This document shows positions 1 through 5,745 of a DNA stretch of 9,224 nucleotides, one piece after another. Position 1 is the stretch's first letter, and the number at the start of each line of letters is the position of its first letter. The stretch comes from an uncultured bacterium (GTDB lineage: Bacteria; Verrucomicrobiota; Lentisphaeria; Oligosphaerales; Oligosphaeraceae). Location: the NCBI GenBank assembly GCA_902783355.1, contig CACZQQ010000286.1:1-9224 (forward strand), in the 5' to 3' direction. The notes under the pieces are model-generated. The model worked only from the letters and a program-made list of their open reading frames with translations, did no database searches and was not told the origin of the DNA. The translations under genes were made by a program, and so were the position numbers.

Positions 1-225
1 GATGGTGATGTTGGCATAGGGCCAACGCAAGTCGTTGCAGGTCATGGCGCTGCGGACGCGGTCGCGGCTTTCGCGCACGGCCGCGTCCGGCAGCCCGATG
101 ATGCTGAAGCGGGTCGCGTTGGCAGCGGGGTCGGGGGATTCCTGGCGCGGCTGGATGTCCGTCTCGACCTCGACGGTCTCCACTTCTATGCCCTGGATGC
201 TGCCGCTGGCGATTTTGACGACCAT
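1..225 (-). CDS. comM: ComM/YifB-family Mg chelatase-like AAA+ ATPase, N-terminal fragment
   Basis: Reading the minus strand from the ATG at 225-223 gives 75 codons without a stop, open at the window edge. The fragment starts MVVKIASGSIQGIEVETVEV and later contains FSIIGLPDAAVRESRDRVRS (about residues 43-62) and an ANITI strand at the edge. This matches the start of ComM/YifB proteins: a short strand pair, then the near-invariant FSIVGLPD-AAVKESRDRVR block of the Lon-protease-like N-terminal domain. The Walker motifs of the AAA+ core would lie beyond the window. In the characterised member, ComM, the protein is a helicase that drives branch migration during natural transformation; many bacteria carry a homologue of unknown role. 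The start is supported by a clear AAGGAG six bases upstream. Between the first strands and FSIIGLPD lies a stretch rich in Pro, Asp and Asn (QPRQESPDPAANATR) that looks longer than in most homologues. Family assignment is firm; the function in this host is inferred. Confidence 0.88.
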   Translation of the reverse strand, partial: MVVKIASGSIQGIEVETVEVETDIQPRQESPDPAANATRFSIIGLPDAAVRESRDRVRSAMTCNDLRWPYANITI

Positions 226-231
226 TTCTTT

Positions 232-237
232 CTCCTT
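232..237 (-). promoter_or_regulatory. Shine-Dalgarno AAGGAG of the ComM/YifB gene
   Basis: The plus strand reads ctcctt, so the minus strand carries AAGGAG six bases before the ATG at 225. It is one of only two strong ribosome binding sites in the window and fixes the start of the partial gene. Confidence 0.8.
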
Positions 238-269
238 AGATGGGATTGGCTGTTGATGGAAAGCGCCTC

Positions 270-299
270 ACTATAGCGGATGCCCGCAGTGCGTCTGGA
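270..299 (-). promoter_or_regulatory. candidate promoter of the ComM/YifB gene
   Basis: The minus strand has TATAGT (275 down to 270), a five-of-six match to a sigma70-type -10 box, about 45 bases before the start codon. The best -35 is TCCAGA at 299-294 with an 18-base spacer, matching only three of six positions. The -10 is credible; the -35 is weak. Confidence 0.35.
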
Positions 300-345
300 A
301 AAAAGCGATATGAATCCCGCGAATCGCGAAAGTGGCGCCCATTCC

Positions 346-385
346 GCGGAAAAAGGCGGAAAAATGGGCCTCTCCGGCGGAAAAA
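346..385 (+). repeat. three helically phased GCGGAAAAA repeats upstream of the antiporter promoter
   Basis: GCGGAAAAA occurs exactly at 346-354, 356-364 and 377-385. The second and third copies are both preceded by G. Start-to-start distances are 10 and 21 bases, close to one and two helical turns, so the A5 runs lie on one face of the DNA. A further A6 run lies at 299-304. Phased A-tracts bend DNA and can act like UP elements or as binding sites. The group ends 13 bases before the -35 candidate at 399. Whether it bends DNA or is a protein site is inference. Confidence 0.5.
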
Positions 386-398
386 GCATCTTATTTCA

Positions 399-426
399 TT
401 GCAAAGACATGGTTTTAGGTTATATT
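399..426 (+). promoter_or_regulatory. candidate sigma70-type promoter of the NhaC-family gene
   Basis: TTGCAA (399-404, four of six matches) and TATATT (421-426, five of six) are separated by 16 bases. Transcription would begin near 433, giving a leader of about 70 bases before the ATG at 504. The local sequence is AT-rich in a GC-rich genome, as expected of a promoter. No other pair in the 226-503 spacer looks as good on this strand. Confidence 0.5.
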
Positions 427-456
427 GTGTTTGATTTTGCTTTTGTCTTTTTCCCC

Positions 457-476
457 GCGGCCGGGTGTCCCGCCGC
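457..476 (+). promoter_or_regulatory. GC hairpin in the leader of the NhaC-family gene
   Basis: GCGG (457-460) pairs with CCGC (473-476) and CGGG (462-465) with CCCG (469-472), with one bulged C at 461 and a TGT loop. It sits directly before an in-frame ATG at 477 and 27 bases before the preferred start at 504, so it may affect which start is used. It is preceded by a pyrimidine-rich run (441-456) but not followed by T residues, so it does not look like a terminator. Confidence 0.45.
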
Positions 477-503
477 ATGAATCAACCCCAAAAGAAACAC
501 AAG

Positions 504-2132
504 ATGAAGACCCGTCGCTTCGCATCCCTGATCCCGCTTGTCGCCCTGGCGGCCCTGGCCGCCTGCCCGTCCCTCATGGCTCAGGAGGCCGCCGAAGAGG
601 CCGCCGCCGGCTCCTCCTTCGTCGGCACCTACTGGGCGCTGCTGCCCCCCGTCATCGCCATCGGCCTGGCCCTCCTGACCAAGGAGGTCTACTCCTCCCT
701 CTTCATCGGCATCCTCAGCGGCGGCCTCCTCTTCGCCAAGGGCAACCTGCTGACCACCTTCGACGCCGTCGTGAAGGACGGTCTCATCGCGGCTGTCAGC
801 GACAGCGCCGGCATCTTCATCTTCCTGGTCATCCTAGGCATTATGGTGGCGCTGATCAACCGGACGGGGGCCGCGGCCTCCTTCGGCGCCTGGGCCAAGA
901 CCCATGTCAAGTCCCGCATCGGGGCCACGCTGTGCACCTTCCTGCTGGGCGTCCTCATCTTCATCGACGACTATTTCAACTGCCTGACGGTGGGCAGCGT
1001 GATGCAGCCCGTCACCGACGCCAAGCGCATCTCCCGCGCCAAGCTGGCCTACCTGATCGACGCGACCGCCGCGCCCATCTGCATGATCGCCCCCATCTCC
1101 TCCTGGGCGGCGGCCGTCTCCGACTATGCGAGCGGCACCGGCTACAACGGCCTTCAGCTCTTCATCCGCGCCATCCCCTTCAACTTCTACTCCCTGCTGA
1201 CTTTCGTCTTCATCATCGCCATCACCCTGATGCGCTTCGACTACGGCCCGATGGCCCTCCATGAGAGGAACGCCATCGAGAAGGGCGACCTCTTCACCAG
1301 CGGCGGCGAGGTGGACAACGGCGCGCGCCCCGTCGAGAACGCCAAGGGGCGCTTCATCGACCTCCTCATCCCCGTCCTGCTGCTCATCGTCATCTGCATC
1401 TACGCGCTCCTCTACGTGGGCGGCTTCAACAGCAGCCTTGACTTCATCGGCGCCTTCGCCGACACGGACGCGACCATCGGCCTGCCCTGGGGCGGCATCA
1501 TCGCCCTCATCCTGACCACCGTCTATCTGGTGCTGCGCCGAGTCATCTCCTTCAAGGAGGCCATGAAGTGCATCCCCGCCGGCTTCAACGCGATGGTCCC
1601 CGCCATCCTCATCCTGACGATGGCGGCCTCTTTGAAGAACATGACCGGCGCGCTCGAGTGCAAGCAGTTCATCGCTGGCGTCATGGAGAGCCACGCCGCC
1701 GAAATGGGCAAGTTCCTGCCGGCGGCCATCTTCCTGGTGGCCTGCTTCCTCTCCTTCGCGACGGGCACTTCGTGGGGCACCTTCGGCATTCTCATCCCCA
1801 TCGTGACAGCCCTCTTCCCCGCGACCTCTCCGCTGCTGTACATCGGCATGTCCGCCTGCCTGGCCGGCGCCGTCTGCGGCGACCACTGCTCCCCCATCTC
1901 CGACACCACCATCATGTCCTCCGCTGGCGCCCGCTGCGAGCACATCAACCATGTCGCGACGCAGATGCCCTACGCCATCACGGTGGCGGCAGTCTCCTGC
2001 GTTGGCTTCATCATCGCGGGCCTCTGCCCGAATTGGTTTGTCGCCTTCCCGATTACGCTTCTTCTCATGATCGGCGCGCTCTTCGCCCTGAAGAGCCTCG
2101 TCGGCACGCAGACCGCCGCATCGCAGGCATAG
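504..2132 (+). CDS. NhaC-family Na+/H+ antiporter with N-terminal signal sequence
   Basis: Predicted 542-residue polytopic membrane protein of the ion transporter superfamily (NhaC-like, TC 2.A.35), which exchanges cytoplasmic Na+ for H+ or, in some members, moves organic ions. Family motifs seen: FIDDYFNCLTVGS (153-165), IDATAAPICMIAPISSW (185-201), GTSWGTFGILIPI (421-433) and GDHCSPISDTTIMSSAG (459-475), with many hydrophobic helices between. The acidic, Ser and His residues in these motifs are the usual conserved ones. The ATG at 504 is preferred because it gives a clean signal-type N-terminus: MKTRR, a hydrophobic run (8-20), then a possible LAAC lipobox ending at Cys21 or a cleavage site near Ala26, followed by an acidic Ala/Glu linker. 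Starts at 477 (ATG) and 465 (GTG) are open but would put 9-13 charged residues before it. No good Shine-Dalgarno precedes any of them. The gene stands alone between its own promoter and terminator-like hairpins. Substrate is not proven by sequence. Confidence 0.88.
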   Translation: MKTRRFASLIPLVALAALAACPSLMAQEAAEEAAAGSSFVGTYWALLPPVIAIGLALLTKEVYSSLFIGILSGGLLFAKGNLLTTFDAVVKDGLIAAVSDSAGIFIFLVILGIMVALINRTGAAASFGAWAKTHVKSRIGATLCTFLLGVLIFIDDYFNCLTVGSVMQPVTDAKRISRAKLAYLIDATAAPICMIAPISSWAAAVSDYASGTGYNGLQLFIRAIPFNFYSLLTFVFIIAITLMRFDYGPMALHERNAIEKGDLFTSGGEVDNGARPVENAKGRFIDLLIPVLLLIVICIYALLYVGGFNSSLDFIGAFADTDATIGLPWGGIIALILTTVYLVLRRVISFKEAMKCIPAGFNAMVPAILILTMAASLKNMTGALECKQFIAGVMESHAAEMGKFLPAAIFLVACFLSFATGTSWGTFGILIPIVTALFPATSPLLYIGMSACLAGAVCGDHCSPISDTTIMSSAGARCEHINHVATQMPYAITVAAVSCVGFIIAGLCPNWFVAFPITLLLMIGALFALKSLVGTQTAASQA

Positions 2133-2149
2133 CCTCGCCCGCGCGGTCT

Positions 2150-2174
2150 GTGGGCGCCCCTCAAAGGCGCCCAC
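2150..2174 (+). terminator. hairpin after the antiporter gene, no T-run
   Basis: GTGGGCGCC (2150-2158) and GGCGCCCAC (2166-2174) are a perfect nine-base inverted repeat with a seven-base loop, starting 18 bases after the stop codon. There is no following T-run, so it is more likely an RNA 3'-end stabiliser or the first of a pair with the next hairpin than a terminator by itself. Confidence 0.45.
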
Positions 2175-2183
2175 GGGCGGGAG

Positions 2184-2234
2184 GCCCCGGCGAAGCCCGT
2201 TTCCCGTGCCGGGGCGGCCCCGCCTTGTTTTGTT
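2184..2234 (+). terminator. probable intrinsic terminator of the antiporter gene
   Basis: GCCCCGGC (2184-2191) pairs with GCCGGGGC (2208-2215) around a 16-base loop. An alternative short stem, CGGGG (2210-2214) with CCCCG (2218-2222), lies directly before TTGTTTTGTT (2225-2234), which has eight T in ten. The GC stem plus T-rich run is the usual form of a Rho-independent terminator, although the run is broken by two G residues. Confidence 0.55.
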
Positions 2235-2272
2235 GCCCCTTCTCAACTTAGTGAAATAAACCCTGCAGCGGG

Positions 2273-2285
2273 GTCGATCATCGAC
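2273..2285. promoter_or_regulatory. 13-base palindrome upstream of the HTH gene, candidate operator
   Basis: GTCGAT-C-ATCGAC (2273-2285) is a perfect inverted repeat with one central base, 32 bases before the ATG of the HTH gene. Small XRE-type regulators commonly bind such sites near their own promoters. The assignment rests on position and symmetry only; I see no convincing -35/-10 pair next to it. Confidence 0.35.
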
Positions 2286-2317
2286 AAGCGCATTTTTTTC
2301 ATGTGAGGCAAGGCAAG

Positions 2318-2785
2318 ATGGGCATACTTGAAGACCTGGCGAGACGGAAGGAATGCTTCGACGGATGTTTTGACGACGCCCTTCGGAGGAGGCTTCGGGA
2401 GAAACGGGAGCAATGCCGCATTACCATCGGGCAGCTCTGCCGGGTTCTGGGCGTGAGCCCCTCCACCTACCGCAAATGGGAGACAGGCAAGGTCACCGTC
2501 TGTCGCTTCCACAATATCCAGGCAGTCAAGATGTTCCTGGCGGGGGAGCTTGACAGCCAGCTGCACGCGCGGAGTCTGCGCGAGGGGGGCATGCAGCCGG
2601 GCCAGGGGGCCTCCGACTTCGAGAGGCGCATGAGGACGCATTTCTGCAACCTGATGGCCATGCTCTCAGTCATGCCGCCGCAGGCCGACCTGGAAAAGCG
2701 CATTTCGGACAGCTTCATCGCCTATTGCGACAGCTGCCGCCTCCAGGTTGTCGAGGCGCTCATGCCGCGAAAGCCGGAAAGGTAG
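2318..2785 (+). CDS. XRE-type helix-turn-helix regulator with unknown C-terminal domain
   Basis: A 155-residue predicted DNA-binding protein. Residues about 24-63 form a Cro/C1-type helix-turn-helix: ALRRRLREKREQCR, then ITIGQLCRVLGVSPSTYRKW and ETGKVTV. The pattern of a long first helix, GVSPSTYRKWETGK recognition segment and a following hydrophobic helix (FHNIQAVKMFLAGEL) is typical. Residues 95-155 (from GQGASDFERRM to the end) are not recognised; they look alpha-helical, with a Met-rich stretch (LMAMLSVMP) and Cys residues at 110, 137 and 140, and may serve in dimerisation or sensing. The ATG at 2318 is preferred, with an AAGG four bases and a GAGG nine bases upstream; a GTG at 2303 in the same frame would add five residues and lacks a ribosome site. 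The gene stands alone between the antiporter and galactokinase units, so its target is unknown. Self-regulation via the 2273-2285 palindrome is a guess. Confidence 0.75.
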   Translation: MGILEDLARRKECFDGCFDDALRRRLREKREQCRITIGQLCRVLGVSPSTYRKWETGKVTVCRFHNIQAVKMFLAGELDSQLHARSLREGGMQPGQGASDFERRMRTHFCNLMAMLSVMPPQADLEKRISDSFIAYCDSCRLQVVEALMPRKPER

Positions 2786-2803
2786 GCCGTGGCGGCCATC
2801 TCC

Positions 2804-2910
2804 CGCGCGCACACGCAATCCGCGCGTGCAATGCGCTTTTTCATGGCGCAATCACAATTCGCGCGCGTTATCGCGCGTTTTATAGTAAAAAAGCGCAAAC
2901 GCGGCGTTAT
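2804..2910. repeat. CGCG-rich repeat cluster between the HTH gene and galK
   Basis: CGCGCGT occurs at 2821-2827, 2862-2868 and 2872-2878; CGCAATC at 2814-2820 and 2847-2853; CGCGCG-TTAT-CGCGCG (2862-2877) is an inverted repeat with a four-base loop, and a near copy of its left arm, CGCGGCGTTAT, lies at 2900-2910. The run 2804-2817 strictly alternates pyrimidine and purine for 14 bases, with further alternating runs at 2821-2830 and 2831-2836. The 205-base spacer has no supportable coding sequence. The cluster overlaps the likely galK promoter and could hold operators. Confidence 0.5.
2858..2886 (+). promoter_or_regulatory. candidate promoter of the galK-ffh-secretin-pilM unit
   Basis: TATAGT (2881-2886) is a five-of-six -10 match in an AT-rich patch; the hexamer 17 bases upstream, TTCGCG (2858-2863), is a poor -35. 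A second -10-like box, TATATT (2908-2913), lies 27 bases further on with no recognisable -35. Both are inside or beside the CGCG repeats, so an activator or repressor acting here is plausible. The ATG of galK is at 2991, so the leader would be 70-100 bases. Confidence 0.35.
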
Positions 2911-2990
2911 ATTACAGAGAATCCTCTGCCGAATCCGCGGCGCCTTTGCCGCCGCCCTTCCGTCCCCTTGAAAGCAATTCCATACGCCCC

Positions 2991-4172
2991 ATGAAATTCC
3001 GACCTGAAATCGATTCCCAGCTGGCCAAAGCCCAGGCTGGCTTCCAGAAGCATTTCGGCACTCCCGCTACCCTCCTCAGCCGCGCGCCCGGGCGCCTGGA
3101 GATCCTCGGCAACCACACCGACTACAACCAGGGCACCGTCCTGAGCGTGGCGGTCGACCGGCAGATGTGCATCGCCGCCGCGCCGCGCCGCGCGGGGGAC
3201 GGCGTCGACGCCATGACGTGCCGCCTCTACGACCTCAACGTCGACTCCGGCCGCGAATTCCGCCTGGACACGCTGGACGACAAGCACAAGGGCGACTGGG
3301 CCAACTACATCAAGGGGCTTGTCAGCGAGCTGAACGAGCTGGGCCATGTCGTCCCCGCCTTCGACGCGGTGCTGCTGGGCAGCGTGCCGCTCTCCGCCGG
3401 CATGAGCTCCTCCGCCGCGCTGGAAATGGCGATGGTCTTGGTGCTCAACGAGCTGTCGGGGGCCGGGCTCGGGTGGCTCCAGCTGGCGAAGGTGGGGCAG
3501 GGCTGCGAGAACCACTACGTGGGCGCGCAGACGGGGCTCCTGGACCAGTTCAGTTCGCTGAAGGGCCGCGCGGGGCAGCTCATCTACTCCGACTTCCGCA
3601 CCTGCGAAGTGGCCAACGTCCCCATGCCGTCCGGCAGCGTCTTCGTGGTGGCCAACTCCATGGTCAAGCACAACCTGACCAACGAATACAACGAGCGCCG
3701 CCAGGCCTGCGAGGCGGTCGCCCGCGCCCTCAAGGTCCCCGCGCTGCGGGACGTGACGCCCCAGATGCTTGAGGCCGCCCGCGCCTCCCTGGATCCCGTC
3801 TGCTTCCGCCGTGCCAGCCATGTCGTTGGCGAAATCGACCGCGTGGCGCGCGGCGTCGAAGCGCTCAGGGCCGGCGACATCGCCGCCTTCGGGCGCCTGA
3901 TGAGCCTCTCGCACCGCTCCAGCATCGAGAATTTCGAGAACAGCTGCGAGGAGATCGACGACCTCGTGGCTCTGGGGAGCGCCCTGCCGGGCTTCCTGGG
4001 CGCCCGCATCTCCGGGGGCGGCTTCGGCGGCATCAGCGTCCATCTGGTCCGTGAAGAGGCGGCGCAGGAATATGCGCGGCTGCTGGCGGAGGCCTACAAG
4101 GCCAAGCGCGGCATCAGCGCGCAGGTCATGATCTGCGCGGCCGCCGACGGCGCGGCGCTCTATGAAGCATAA
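2991..4172 (+). CDS. galK: galactokinase (GHMP kinase family), GNHTDYN subtype
   Basis: A 393-residue cytoplasmic sugar kinase that would phosphorylate alpha-D-galactose at C1 with ATP, the first committed Leloir step. Three family blocks are present: the galactokinase signature RAPGRLEILGNHTDYNQG (31-48), the GHMP ATP loop PLSAGMSSSAAL (133-144) and the C-terminal GARISGGGFGG (337-347). The catalytic base Asp is seen in GLLDQFSS (Asp185) and the helper Arg at 35. Length is normal for GalK. The usual Glu of GEHTDY, which contacts the sugar, is Asn41; GNHTDY/H forms occur in some annotated galactokinases, so a closely related substrate remains possible. The ATG at 2991 starts right before the conserved region; a TTG at 2946 in the same frame would add 15 low-complexity residues and is less likely. 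No good Shine-Dalgarno is seen. It is the first gene of the probable operon, 21 bases before ffh. No epimerase or uridylyltransferase gene is in view. Confidence 0.9.
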   Translation: MKFRPEIDSQLAKAQAGFQKHFGTPATLLSRAPGRLEILGNHTDYNQGTVLSVAVDRQMCIAAAPRRAGDGVDAMTCRLYDLNVDSGREFRLDTLDDKHKGDWANYIKGLVSELNELGHVVPAFDAVLLGSVPLSAGMSSSAALEMAMVLVLNELSGAGLGWLQLAKVGQGCENHYVGAQTGLLDQFSSLKGRAGQLIYSDFRTCEVANVPMPSGSVFVVANSMVKHNLTNEYNERRQACEAVARALKVPALRDVTPQMLEAARASLDPVCFRRASHVVGEIDRVARGVEALRAGDIAAFGRLMSLSHRSSIENFENSCEEIDDLVALGSALPGFLGARISGGGFGGISVHLVREEAAQEYARLLAEAYKAKRGISAQVMICAAADGAALYEA

Positions 4173-4193
4173 CTCTCTGAATACAAAGCACTT

Positions 4194-5714
4194 ATGTTTG
4201 AATCCCTGACCGACAAGCTCCACGCCGCGTTCCGCAAGCTGACCGGCAACGCCCAGATCACCGAATCCAACATGGCGGAGGCCATGGGCGAGGTCCGCAC
4301 CGCGCTCCTCTCCGCCGATGTGAACCACCAGGTGGTGGACCGCTTCATTGAAGAGGTCAAGGAGGCGTGCCTGGGCCAGGACGTCCTCAAGAGCGTCACG
4401 GCGGGACAGCAGGCCGTCAAGATTGTCTTCGACAAGCTGGTCGCCTACATGGGCGAGGAGGCCGCTCCGCTCAACCTGGAGGCGCCGGCGCCCGGGCAGC
4501 CCGCCGTCATCATGCTCTGCGGCCTCCACGGCAGCGGCAAGACGACCACCACCGCCAAGCTGGCGCTCTATCTGCAGAAGAAGCTCAAGAAGCGTTCGCT
4601 TCTGGCGGCCTGCGACCTGCAGCGCCCCGCCGCCATCGACCAGCTGGAGGTGCTGGGGCAGTCCCTCTCCATGCCGGTCTACGCCGACCGCGCCACGAAG
4701 GACGTGGTGGCGGTCGCCAGCGCCGCGGTCGCCGAGGCCGCCCGCAAGAACTGCCAGGTCGTCCTTCTGGACACGGCCGGACGCCTGCAGATAGACGAGA
4801 CCCTCGTGCAGGAGCTTGTCCAGGTGAAGGCGGCCGTCAGGCCCCAGGAGATCCTTCTGGTGGCGGACGCGGCGCTGGGCCAGGAGGCGGTCTCGGTGGC
4901 GACGCATTTCGACCAGGCGCTGGACGTGACCGGCATCATCCTGACGAAGCTGGACGGCGACGCTCGCGGCGGCGCGGCGCTTTCGATGCGGCAGGTGACG
5001 GGCAAGCCCATCAAGTTCATCACCGTGGGCGAGCAGCCCATGGACCTGGAGGGCTTCTATCCGGACCGCATGGCCTCCCGCATCCTGGGCATGGGCGACG
5101 TGCTCACGCTGGTGGAGCGCGCGCAGGAGGAGATCCGCGAGGAGGAGGCGAAGGCGCTTGAGGAGAAGATGCGCAACGCCACCTTCGACTTCGAGGACTT
5201 CCTCAACCAGATGAACCGCATCCGCAGGATGGGCGGCCTCATGTCGCTGCTCAAGTACCTGCCCGGCATGGGGGATCTGGGAAAGGCCATCGGCGGGATC
5301 GACGACAAGGTCTTCAAGCATACGGAAGGCATCATCCACTCCATGACCCCCATGGAGCGGCGCGTGCCGGAGGCCATCAACGCCAGCCGGCGCGCCCGCA
5401 TCGCCAAGGGCAGCGGCAGCACGCCCCAGGAGGTCACCGAGCAGATCAAGCTCTTCATGAACATGCGCGGCATGATGTCGCAGATGAGCCAGGGCGGCGC
5501 CCAGTCGATGTTCGGCAGCCTCTTCGGCGGCGGCGGCATGGCGCAGATGGCGCAGATGATGGGAGGCATGGGGGCGCCCAACGCGCCCGCCGCCAACTAC
5601 GCCAGCAACGGCATCCCGCACCAGCAGGCGGCCAGCCGCGCCCGCGAGCAGGCCAAGAAGGACGCACGGCGCAAGATGGCCCAGGCCAGCAAGAAGCGCA
5701 ACCGCCACCACTGA
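4194..5714 (+). CDS. ffh: signal recognition particle protein Ffh (SRP54 GTPase)
   Basis: A 506-residue GTPase that binds 4.5S RNA and signal sequences of nascent membrane proteins and delivers ribosomes to FtsY and the Sec translocon. Order: N domain helices (1-100); G domain with G1 GLHGSGKTTTTAKLA (110-124), DLQRPAAIDQLE (141-152), DTAGRLQIDE (193-202), TKLDGDARGGAAL (251-263) and the DLEGFYPDRMASRILGMGDV closing block (284-303); then the M domain from about 327, with the RNA-binding SRRARIAKGSG (398-408). PDRMASRILGMGD and the SRP-type M domain separate it from FtsY and FlhF. The P-loop has His112 where Ffh proteins normally have Gln. The C-terminus is longer than the usual 450 or so: a Met/Gly-rich piece (424-461) followed by a basic, Ala-rich tail ending KKRNRHH. 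It follows galK by 21 bases and precedes the secretin by 31, with no clear ribosome binding site of its own, suggesting shared transcription. Confidence 0.96.
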   Translation: MFESLTDKLHAAFRKLTGNAQITESNMAEAMGEVRTALLSADVNHQVVDRFIEEVKEACLGQDVLKSVTAGQQAVKIVFDKLVAYMGEEAAPLNLEAPAPGQPAVIMLCGLHGSGKTTTTAKLALYLQKKLKKRSLLAACDLQRPAAIDQLEVLGQSLSMPVYADRATKDVVAVASAAVAEAARKNCQVVLLDTAGRLQIDETLVQELVQVKAAVRPQEILLVADAALGQEAVSVATHFDQALDVTGIILTKLDGDARGGAALSMRQVTGKPIKFITVGEQPMDLEGFYPDRMASRILGMGDVLTLVERAQEEIREEEAKALEEKMRNATFDFEDFLNQMNRIRRMGGLMSLLKYLPGMGDLGKAIGGIDDKVFKHTEGIIHSMTPMERRVPEAINASRRARIAKGSGSTPQEVTEQIKLFMNMRGMMSQMSQGGAQSMFGSLFGGGGMAQMAQMMGGMGAPNAPAANYASNGIPHQQAASRAREQAKKDARRKMAQASKKRNRHH

Positions 5715-5733
5715 CAAAACAAGCCCCCCCGAC

Positions 5734-5738
5734 GGAGG
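5734..5738 (+). promoter_or_regulatory. Shine-Dalgarno GGAGG deciding the TTG start of the secretin
   Basis: GGAGG at 5734-5738 lies seven bases before TTG at 5746. Starting there gives a textbook signal sequence (MKQRTRQIWMAAVL), so the non-ATG start is well supported. The next in-frame ATG (5773) would cut into the signal peptide. Confidence 0.85.
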
Positions 5739-5745
5739 ATTTCCC

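Noticed and set aside
226..503. Small open frames in the ComM-antiporter spacer
   Set aside because: No ribosome sites, no protein-like composition, and they overlap promoter and repeat signals. Nothing coding is supported.
834..2246. Minus-strand open frame opposite the antiporter
   Set aside because: Composition is Gly, Asp, Arg, His-rich with no hydrophobic or catalytic pattern; a shadow of the antiporter gene.
2785..2797. GGCCG-TGG-CGGCC hairpin at the end of the HTH gene as terminator
   Set aside because: Only five base pairs and followed by a C/G-rich stretch, with no T-run.
4194..5714. FtsY or FlhF instead of Ffh
   Set aside because: The M domain with SRRARIAKGSG and the DRMASRILGMGD block are specific to Ffh; FtsY lacks the M domain and has an acidic N-terminal region.
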